Shown here one piece after another: positions 1 through 7,009 of a stretch of 7,009 nt of DNA (its first letter is position 1; the number at the start of each line of letters is the position of its first letter). The notes under the pieces were generated by a model. That model did no database searches. It was given only the letters and a program-made list of their open reading frames with translations, and was not told the origin of the DNA. The position numbers were made by a program, and so were the translations under genes. Source of the DNA: Dehalococcoidales bacterium (lineage in GTDB: Bacteria > Chloroflexota > Dehalococcoidia > Dehalococcoidales > RBG-16-60-22); NCBI GenBank assembly GCA_030606585.1, contig JAUWGD010000088.1, positions 1-7,009 of the forward strand, written 5' to 3'.

Positions 1-2103
<2,103 letters not shown>

Positions 2104-2107
<4 letters not shown>

Positions 2108-2943
2108 GCTAATTGACTCCTCTTTTTCACCAGGTAAATTATCATTGCGGCAGACATAACTAATATTAATTCAGCTTCAGATTCTGTAACCTTGGACAAA
2201 TCTACCGCTCCATGTGCCACTCCTGGTTCATTCCCACGATATGCATAGACTTTTTGGAAGGTTTGGTCTAATGGCTTTGGGATTGCGCCCTTTCTTACGG
2301 CTTTATTGATAATATCACTCAACAAAACCTTATCATCACCAACTATTACTCTTCCGACGGATTCAATGGCAGCGACAGCGTCTCGGATGCAGTTTTCTAC
2401 ATCGGGATTTGGGCGGACATTAAGCGCTTTCATAGCTTTCTCAAAATGTTGGTCCGCACCTTTGAACTCTGGCTCCTTGAGCAAATATCGTGCTTCTTTT
2501 ATCTGTGCCTGTGTAAATCCAGAGCCAACTTTTTCAATCTTGCCATTGATTAATTCAAAGGGTAATCCCTCATCAATAAATAGTGAATTTAGACGTCTAG
2601 TAAATAAATCGGCATAGTGATCATACTTACCCCCCAATATTCGCCAAATTACCTCACAAATGTCATGAAATTCCCACCACTCGCGTTCTTCAATAATTAC
2701 TTCTACTTGTGGGACTAAATCGGGATAATTATCCAATACATAGTCTCTATCTTTGCGTGGTATACGTAGTGCTATGCATATACTCTTGTATAGTTCTGTT
2801 GGTCCCATATATCGTTTTTCATATAGCTCGTCTAAAATATAGGCCAAACCAATACGTGTTGAATTAGGAACTGTTTCTTCTATTAATCCCTCTGGAGTTG
2901 GTCTCAAGTTGTAGCGCTTTGAAAACAAATCAGAATATGTCAT
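2104..2943 (-). CDS. AbiJ/HEPN-like abortive-infection family protein (putative phage defence)
   Basis: A complete 279-residue soluble protein with no signal peptide. Residues 6-100 (FSKRYNLRP near the start, EREWWEFHDICEVIW at 87-100) resemble the N-terminal domain of AbiJ-type proteins (AbiJ_NTD4), judged by remembered pattern, not by search. Residues 158-270 are a helical C-terminal domain with PEFKGADQHFEKAM, NPDVENCIRDAVAAIES (179-195) and RGNEPGVAHG (236-245), as in Abi C-terminal/HEPN-like domains. R236 and H244 could be a HEPN pair, but 7 residues separate them where the ribonuclease motif usually has 4-6, so catalysis is uncertain. Known relatives sit in defence islands; here the gene lies between carA and carB in the same orientation. 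It is AT-rich: positions 2281-2340 are 23/60 G+C, against 32/60 at 1921-1980 in carB. The ATG is preceded by GTGAGGT and AAAAA; its stop overlaps the carB start. Acquisition by transfer is likely. The family call is moderate and the function inferred. Confidence 0.68.
2105..2123 (-). promoter_or_regulatory. carB ribosome-binding site and TTG start, inside the end of the upstream gene
   Basis: On the minus strand AGAGGAG (2123-2117) is followed by a 9-nt spacer and TTG (2107-2105). The TTG shares bases with the TGA stop of the upstream gene (2106-2104), giving a TTGA overlap. This decides the carB start and suggests translational coupling. The Shine-Dalgarno is made from the codons for the upstream protein's last residues (KKRSQLA). 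Confidence 0.8.
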
Positions 2944-2948
2944 TTTTT

Positions 2949-2955
2949 ACCTCAC
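2949..2955 (-). promoter_or_regulatory. Ribosome-binding site of the AbiJ-like gene, at the edge of a repeat
   Basis: The minus strand reads GTGAGGT, then five A, then ATG (2943). GAGG is 6 nt from the start codon, a good Shine-Dalgarno spacing. These bases are the outer edge of the G/C-skewed palindromic repeat, so the repeat appears to supply the translation signal. Confidence 0.6.
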
Positions 2956-3035
2956 CCCCTTTGTCCCCCTCTCCTTCAAAGGAGAGGGGGAGGTTTTCTT
3001 GATGAGGGGGTTCACCCCTCTCAAACTCCCCTTTT
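2950..3035. repeat. G/C-skewed palindromic intergenic repeat
   Basis: This block is almost wholly C/T- and G/A-tract sequence. Its core is a perfect 12-bp inverted repeat, CCCCCTCTCCTT (2965-2976) and AAGGAGAGGGGG (2979-2990), with two bases between. A second hairpin pairs GAGGGG (3004-3009) with CCCCTC (3015-3020). The outer tracts ACCCCCT (2954-2960) and AGGGGGT (3005-3011) can also pair, as an alternative fold. It looks like a dispersed non-coding repeat, but only one copy is in the window. No U-run follows the hairpin in the operon direction, so it is not a standard terminator. Confidence 0.7.
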
Positions 3036-3041
3036 AACATT

Positions 3042-3117
3042 TGTCATTCCCGCGAAGGCGGGAATCCAGTGGTGGGGTAAGGGGGTCTGGATTCTCGGGT
3101 CAAGCCCGAGAATGACA
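3042..3117 (+). repeat. Double-hairpin MITE-like repeat, copy 1 (carA - AbiJ-like spacer)
   Basis: A 76-bp element with ends TGTCATTC and GAATGACA. The left unit (3042-3069) folds as ATTCCCGC/GCGGGAAT around GAAG. The right unit (3087-3117) folds as ATTCTCGGG/CCCGAGAAT around TCAAG. A 17-bp spacer rich in G lies between, bounded by CCAG and CTGG, so the two units face each other. No protein is encoded. The ATTCC-hairpin-GGAAT form resembles short dispersed repeats of the dRS3/REP type; the family name is not established. An inverted second copy lies at 4242-4318. Confidence 0.85.
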
Positions 3118-3124
3118 GGGTGTG

Positions 3125-4216
3125 TCATTTCTTATTCCCCTCCATCATCCCCACGAATTTCTCGAACAAATACACGTTGTCCAGCGGACCCGGTGACGCC
3201 TCGGAGTGGTACTGGATGGAAAAGACCGGCAGTTCCTTGTGGCGCAGGCCCTCCACCGTGCCGTCGTTCAGGTTGATATGCGTCACCTCCAGCTCGCTCC
3301 CGATGGAATCGGGGTCGACCGCGTAGCCGTGGTTCTGGGCGGTAATGTGAATCCGGCCCGTCGCCAGCTCCCGCACCGGGTGGTTGCCGCCGCGGTGGCC
3401 GAACTTGAGCTTGAAGCACTTGCCCCCGAAAGCCCGGGCGATGAGCTGGTTGCCCAGGCAGATGCCCATGACCGGTTTTTTACCAATGAGTTTTCTCACC
3501 TCCACCACGATGTAATCAAGCAGGGCGGGGTCGCCCGGTCCCGGCGAAAGCAGTATGCCGTCCGGCTTTAAATCTAAAATGTCCTCCGCGGAAGTCGTGC
3601 AGGGGACGACGGTGCTGTGACAGCCGTGCTTTGCCAGCAACCGTAAAATGTTGTATTTAAGCCCGCAGTCCAGCGCCACCACGTGGTAGGGTAGTTCGGG
3701 ATTGCCGTTTTGCCACTCGTAAGGCTTTTCCGCGGTGACCTCGCTGACGAAGTCGATTTCCCCGTAGTCGGGCGTATTTTTAATCGCCTCTAGAGCCTGG
3801 GCGGGCGTTTTCGTCGACGTAATCATGCCCATCATGACCCCCGCCGAGCGCAGTCGACGGGTAATAGCGCGGGTATCCACGCCCCAGATGCCCGGTACGC
3901 CGCCCTCCGCGAGGTATTCGTGGATGGTCTTATTATTGAGGTAGTGACTGGGCTGGTCGCATTCTTCCCTGACGACAAATCCCTTGACCTGTATCCGCCT
4001 CGATTCATCGTCCTCGTTATTGGTGCCGTAGTTGCCGATGAGCGGGTAGGTGGGCATCAGAATCTGGCCGGCGTAGGAGGGGTCGGTCAGCATTTCCTGG
4101 TAGCCCGCCATGCTGGTGTTGAAGACCGCCTCCCCGATGGTATCGGTCTCCGCCCCGAAGGCATAGCCTTCGTACACCGAGCCATCCGCCAGTACCAGTA
4201 ACGCGATTTTAGTCAT
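3125..4216 (-). CDS. carA: Carbamoyl-phosphate synthase small subunit (glutamine amidotransferase)
   Basis: CarA hydrolyses glutamine and passes ammonia through a tunnel to CarB. At 363 residues it is full length for the family. The N-terminal small-subunit domain is shown by LADGSVYEGYAFGA (9-22), FNTSMAGYQEMLTDPSYAGQ (32-51), GNYG (61-64) and the GVPGIWGVDTRAITRRLR region (106-123). The class I amidotransferase domain starts near 177: DCGLKYNILR (183-192), LLSPGPGDP (222-230), then the nucleophile C253 in GICLGNQ and H337/E339 in QYHSEASPGP, completing the Cys-His-Glu triad. FGHRGGNHPV (272-281) is also typical. The Shine-Dalgarno is weak (ACAGG about 10 nt upstream of ATG). carA is bracketed by inverted copies of one repeat. 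It lies 115 nt after pyrC and, unusually, is separated from carB by a defence-like gene. The stop codon lies in a TGTCATT sequence matching the repeat ends. All key residues are present, so it should be functional. Confidence 0.98.
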   Translation of the reverse strand: MTKIALLVLADGSVYEGYAFGAETDTIGEAVFNTSMAGYQEMLTDPSYAGQILMPTYPLIGNYGTNNEDDESRRIQVKGFVVREECDQPSHYLNNKTIHEYLAEGGVPGIWGVDTRAITRRLRSAGVMMGMITSTKTPAQALEAIKNTPDYGEIDFVSEVTAEKPYEWQNGNPELPYHVVALDCGLKYNILRLLAKHGCHSTVVPCTTSAEDILDLKPDGILLSPGPGDPALLDYIVVEVRKLIGKKPVMGICLGNQLIARAFGGKCFKLKFGHRGGNHPVRELATGRIHITAQNHGYAVDPDSIGSELEVTHINLNDGTVEGLRHKELPVFSIQYHSEASPGPLDNVYLFEKFVGMMEGNKK

Positions 4217-4241
4217 TATTTTCTAGCCTGTCTTTTCTTTC

Positions 4242-4318
4242 TGTCATTCTCGGGCTTGACCCGAGAATCCAGCCCCCCTTTTCCGCGCCACTGGATTCCA
4301 GCTTCCGCTGGAATGACA
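4242..4318 (-). repeat. Double-hairpin MITE-like repeat, copy 2 (pyrC - carA spacer), inverted relative to copy 1
   Basis: A 77-bp element with ends TGTCATTC and GAATGACA. Unit 4242-4272 (ATTCTCGGG/CCCGAGAAT around CTTGA) is the exact reverse complement of the 31-bp unit at 3087-3117. Unit 4291-4318 (ATTCCAGC/GCTGGAAT around TTCC) matches 24 of 28 positions of 3042-3069 in reverse complement; two of the four differences are a compensated stem pair (C-G to A-T) and the other two fall in the loop. The spacer is 18 bp. It fills most of the 115-nt pyrC-carA spacer. No U-run follows it in the operon direction. Confidence 0.85.
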
Positions 4319-4331
4319 ATTTGTATATTTA

Positions 4332-5645
4332 TTACTCAGTTCTCGTTTCTATTTGCAAAGTTTCGTCCATGTAGACCGGGTTCCCCGTGTAGATGGTCGC
4401 CATCACCTTTCCCTTGAGCGTCTGGCCGTCCAGGGGTGTGTTTTTACCCTTCGAGACGAACTGCGCTGCGTCGACCACCCATTCTTTATGAAGGTCGAAG
4501 ATGGTAACGTCCGCGGGAGCCCCGATTTCCAGAGTGCCCAGCTTTTCGTAGCCCAGAATCCGCGCCGGGCCGATGGTCAGCGCGGCGATGAGGGTATCCA
4601 GGCTCAATTCGCTGTTGAGAATCAGTCCCGCCAGGCTGCCCAAAGCCGTCTCGAAGCCGCTGATGCCGAAAGCCGCCTGCGTGAACTTGCAGTCTTTATC
4701 GGCGGCGGTGTGGGGGGCATGGTCCGTAGCGATTATATCGATGACGCCGTCGTTCAACGCCCGCAGCAGGGCAATAGTATCCCGCTTCGTACGGAGGGGC
4801 GGGTTCACCTTGGCATAAGTCTTGTATTTAAGAACCGCCTCCTCGGTGAGGGTGAGGTGGTGGGGGGTGACCTCCGCCGTGACCGGAACGCCCTCTTCCT
4901 TGGCGGTACGGATAAGCTCTAAAGAGCCCTCGGTGCTGACATGGGCGATGTGTATATGACCGCCGGTCTCGCGGGCAAGGTCAAGGTCGCGCTGGACGAT
5001 TAGCTCCTCGGCGGTATCCGGTATACCGCGCAGTCCCAGTTCCAGAGACACAACGCCCTCGTTTATCTGGCCGCCCTGAGTCAGAAAAAGGTTCTCGCAA
5101 TGGTCGATTATCGGTCGGTGAAAGTCGCGACTGTACTCGAGAGCCTGGCGCATGGCTTCGGGGCTGACCACCGGCGAGCCGTCGTCGCTGTAGGCAATCG
5201 CCCCGGCCATCTCCAGCTCGCTCATATCGACCAGTTCCTCTCCCTGTCGACCGAGGGTGACGCAGCCTATCGGCAATACGCGGATAGGGCTTTCGTTGGC
5301 CGCCACGGTTTTCACGTAGCTTATCATCGATTCGTTGTCCAGGGGTGGACTGGTATTGGGCATACAGCAGACGGTGGTAAATCCGCCCCGCGCCGCCGCC
5401 CGCGTGCCCGTAGCGATGGTTTCCTTCTCCTCGCCGCCCGGCTGCCGCAGGTGGCAGTGGAGGTCAATAAAGCCGGGGCAGACGATAAGCCCTTCCGCGT
5501 TAAGGACGGCATAATCTTCTTCGGGGGGCGTGCCGTCGCCCAGCCAGGCGATTTTACCCTCTTTGATAAGCAGGTCGCCGGGTTTATCGATTCCCTGTCC
5601 GGGATCGATAATGCGTCCGCCCCGTATCAGTAAAGCATCAGCCAT
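4332..5645 (-). CDS. pyrC: Dihydroorotase, class I (B. subtilis PyrC type)
   Basis: PyrC is a cytoplasmic zinc amidohydrolase that reversibly cyclises carbamoyl aspartate to dihydroorotate, step three of UMP synthesis. The protein has 437 residues, near the usual class I length. A small beta domain (1-55 and about 375-430) flanks the TIM barrel. Metal and substrate motifs run in order: H63 and H65 in DLHCHLRQPG, MPNTSP (95-100), bridging D155 in AYSDDGSP, H182 in DHCEN, H235 in IHIAHVST, N281 in VNPPLR and D308 in ATDHAPH. Each histidine and aspartate is offset by 4 from the B. subtilis enzyme as I recall it, so all expected ligands are present. GAPADVTIFD (375-384) is the usual amidohydrolase C-terminal strand. 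ATG at 5645 lies 4 nt after the pyrB stop. GGGAGGA inside the last pyrB codons (5665-5659) is the likely Shine-Dalgarno, at a long 13-nt spacing, so coupling to pyrB translation is plausible. It is confidently active. Confidence 0.98.
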   Translation of the reverse strand: MADALLIRGGRIIDPGQGIDKPGDLLIKEGKIAWLGDGTPPEEDYAVLNAEGLIVCPGFIDLHCHLRQPGGEEKETIATGTRAAARGGFTTVCCMPNTSPPLDNESMISYVKTVAANESPIRVLPIGCVTLGRQGEELVDMSELEMAGAIAYSDDGSPVVSPEAMRQALEYSRDFHRPIIDHCENLFLTQGGQINEGVVSLELGLRGIPDTAEELIVQRDLDLARETGGHIHIAHVSTEGSLELIRTAKEEGVPVTAEVTPHHLTLTEEAVLKYKTYAKVNPPLRTKRDTIALLRALNDGVIDIIATDHAPHTAADKDCKFTQAAFGISGFETALGSLAGLILNSELSLDTLIAALTIGPARILGYEKLGTLEIGAPADVTIFDLHKEWVVDAAQFVSKGKNTPLDGQTLKGKVMATIYTGNPVYMDETLQIETRTE

Positions 5646-5649
5646 TTAT

Positions 5650-7009
5650 CTAATGATGTCCTCCCGTATAGTGACTGGGTTTGAAGCCGTGGGCCTCCGC
5701 TTCCTCCGCCGTATTGAAAACAATCAGGTTCTCCGGTCGGATGATTCTGGCCCAGTGGCTGTCCGCGTCGTGGTATTTCTTGGTATCCAGTTTGCCTTCA
5801 TGCCAGTCGGTGCTGGCAACGTATTTCGGCTCGAAGCCGTGTTCGCAGTAGACACACCGCAGCGTCAGTGGCCGGGTTTTCACTATCTTAAACTCGGGCT
5901 TGAGGTACTTCGTTTCGGTGGCCTGAATCGATACGCACTTGGGATTGGGACATACGGGACTTATATCATGGCGGTAAACGGGGTAGTCCGCCGGGGGCGG
6001 CGAATCCACTTCCGGAACATCAAGTCCCCTGGCGCCCAGCAGGAATGCGAGTAGCGCCATCCTGACCGGTACGCCGCGGCTGGCCTGTTTGAAGTACATG
6101 CTGCGCTCGTCGCTATCAACCTCATAGGCCAGTTCGTCCACTCTGGGTAGCGGATGCATGACCAGGGTCTTGCGGAAGGCCTTGCCCTTGAGCAGCTCTT
6201 TATCCACCACGCGGTATTTCTCCTTGAAATCTCCACCCTCTTCACCGACTTCGAACCTCTCTTTTTGCGGTCGGGTAACATAGAGGGCATCGACCCCCTC
6301 TTTCAGCTCGATCTGCACACTGATGTCCGGCATCATAGCCAGCTGGTGGGGACTGCTCGGCGTGGTATAGATGGCATCTAGGGGGAAGAGAGTGTCCTTA
6401 ACGTTCTGGTCTAAAGTGCCGAATTTTTCCAGGTCGCCGCCGTATTCGGTAATGAGCTTGTCGATAACGTGCTGGGGCACCTCCAGCCCCGGACTCGGGC
6501 AGAAGAGCATATCCGCGCCGAACTTGGCCAGGGCGAAAATCAGGGAGTGGATAGTCCGGCCGTATTTCAAATCGCCCCACAGGGCAATTTTAAGTCCTTT
6601 GATGGTTTGCCTTTCTTTCTGAATGGTGTAAAGGTCGCAGAGGGTCTGAGTGGGGTGCTGGTGGCCGCCGTCGCCGGCGTTGATTACCGGGATACCGGCA
6701 TAGTCGGCCATGACACGGGCGGCTCCTTCCCACGGGTGGCGAATAACGATAATGTCGGCGTAGCCTCCGACTACTCTGGCCATATCGGCGATGCTTTCGC
6801 CTTTGGCCAGCGACGTGGCGCCGACATCGGAAACGGTAATGACACTGCCGCCGAGACGGTGCATGGCAGCCTCGAATGATAGTCTGGTGCGGGTGCTCGG
6901 TTCGAAGAACAGGCTCGCCATAATTTTCCCCTGGCAAAGGCCGTGCTGTTCTTTCAGGTTCGCCGACATTCCGTCGGCCAGTGAGAAGAGCGACATTATT
7001 TCGCCGTTG
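5650..7009 (-). CDS. pyrB: Aspartate carbamoyltransferase with fused PyrI-like zinc domain, partial (5' end outside window)
   Basis: PyrB condenses carbamoyl phosphate with aspartate, the committed pyrimidine step. The frame is open to the right edge. The first Met (6996) is internal: in-frame NGEI precedes it, and roughly 20 N-terminal residues seem missing by comparison with E. coli. Numbering from that Met: carbamoyl-phosphate loop STRTR (34-38), S62/K65 (TSLAKGES), RHPWEGAA (86-93), HPTQTLCDLY (114-123), TRPQKERF with R242 and Q244, HPLPRVDE (281-288), and VPVRMALLAFLLG ending the catalytic chain near 321. About 30-40 extra residues lie before DALYVTR, around 190-232. After a proline linker, C349-x4-C354 and C381-x2-C384 (CPNPKC and CVYC) match the zinc domain of regulatory subunit PyrI. 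Its nucleotide-binding half is absent. Residues 407-442 resemble an Ada-type metal-binding motif with the cysteines replaced. The total, over 448 residues, far exceeds the roughly 310 of a plain catalytic chain. It leads the visible operon, 4 nt before pyrC. Confidence 0.96.
   Translation of the reverse strand, partial: NGEIMSLFSLADGMSANLKEQHGLCQGKIMASLFFEPSTRTRLSFEAAMHRLGGSVITVSDVGATSLAKGESIADMARVVGGYADIIVIRHPWEGAARVMADYAGIPVINAGDGGHQHPTQTLCDLYTIQKERQTIKGLKIALWGDLKYGRTIHSLIFALAKFGADMLFCPSPGLEVPQHVIDKLITEYGGDLEKFGTLDQNVKDTLFPLDAIYTTPSSPHQLAMMPDISVQIELKEGVDALYVTRPQKERFEVGEEGGDFKEKYRVVDKELLKGKAFRKTLVMHPLPRVDELAYEVDSDERSMYFKQASRGVPVRMALLAFLLGARGLDVPEVDSPPPADYPVYRHDISPVCPNPKCVSIQATETKYLKPEFKIVKTRPLTLRCVYCEHGFEPKYVASTDWHEGKLDTKKYHDADSHWARIIRPENLIVFNTAEEAEAHGFKPSHYTGGHH
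5659..5665 (-). promoter_or_regulatory. Likely pyrC ribosome-binding site within the pyrB C-terminus
   Basis: GGGAGGA on the minus strand lies in the codons for the final GGHH of PyrB. The spacer to the pyrC ATG is 13 nt, longer than optimal, and no better site is closer. The pyrB stop falls between site and start, a layout consistent with translational coupling. Confidence 0.5.

Noticed and set aside
2965..3117. Intrinsic transcription terminator after carA
   Set aside because: The hairpins are strong, but none is followed by a U-run on the minus strand. A terminator would also cut carB off from its operon.
3042..3117. CRISPR array
   Set aside because: The units are paired inverted hairpins, two per element, with unlike stems and a low-complexity spacer, not direct repeats with regular unique spacers.
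3030..3125. Target-site duplications around the MITE-like repeats
   Set aside because: No clear direct repeat flanks either copy. Two-base matches are too short to count.
4242..4318. Terminator between pyrC and carA
   Set aside because: On the minus strand the last hairpin is followed by GACAGAAAGAAAAG, with no U-tract. Its near-identity to the copy at 3042-3117 explains it better as a dispersed repeat.
4353..5633. Long plus-strand reading frames opposite pyrC (189 and 177 codons)
   Set aside because: They lie antisense to a dihydroorotase with every catalytic residue intact, and their translations show no recognisable domain. High-G+C codon bias opens the complementary frames.
5650..6996. 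Taking ATG at 6996 as the true pyrB start
   Set aside because: In-frame codons NGEI continue upstream to the window edge, and the text from this Met begins part-way through the usual N-terminal helix, so the start lies outside the window.

Overview
The window carries a de novo pyrimidine biosynthesis operon. Everything that looks real is read from the minus strand (right to left): pyrB (aspartate carbamoyltransferase, 5' end cut by the right edge) - pyrC (dihydroorotase) - carA (small subunit of carbamoyl-phosphate synthase) - an AT-rich gene resembling AbiJ/HEPN-type abortive-infection proteins - carB (large subunit, 3' end cut by the left edge). The products make carbamoyl phosphate (CarA/CarB), join it to aspartate (PyrB) and cyclise it to dihydroorotate (PyrC), the first three steps towards UMP. 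The long plus-strand reading frames are shadows of these genes.

Layout. 7009-5650: PyrB with an unusual architecture: a catalytic chain, a four-cysteine zinc domain like the C-terminal half of the regulatory subunit PyrI but without the PyrI nucleotide-binding half, then a tail resembling a cysteine-less Ada-type metal-binding motif. 5645-4332: PyrC, 4 nt after pyrB. 4331-4217: spacer holding a 77-bp double-hairpin repeat. 4216-3125: carA. 3124-2944: spacer holding a second, inverted copy of the same repeat (76 bp) and a separate G/C-skewed palindromic repeat. 2943-2104: the defence-like gene, clearly lower in G+C than its neighbours. 2107-1: carB, starting with TTG and overlapping the defence-like gene by 4 nt.

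The main oddity is that carA and carB, which encode the two subunits of one enzyme and are usually adjacent, are separated here by a gene that looks acquired. That gene takes its ribosome-binding site from a repeat at one end and, at the other, ends on the Shine-Dalgarno and start codon of carB, so the operon has apparently stayed continuous.

Organism: a bacterium with moderately high G+C. The pyrB-pyrC-carA-carB order, the class I (B. subtilis-like) PyrC and the abundant GTCATTC-type hairpin repeats would suit an uncultured Chloroflexota/Dehalococcoidia-like lineage, but this is a weak inference without a database search. No tRNA, rRNA, CRISPR array, transposase or convincing intrinsic terminator was found. 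The operon promoter and any pyrimidine-responsive leader would lie beyond the right edge.
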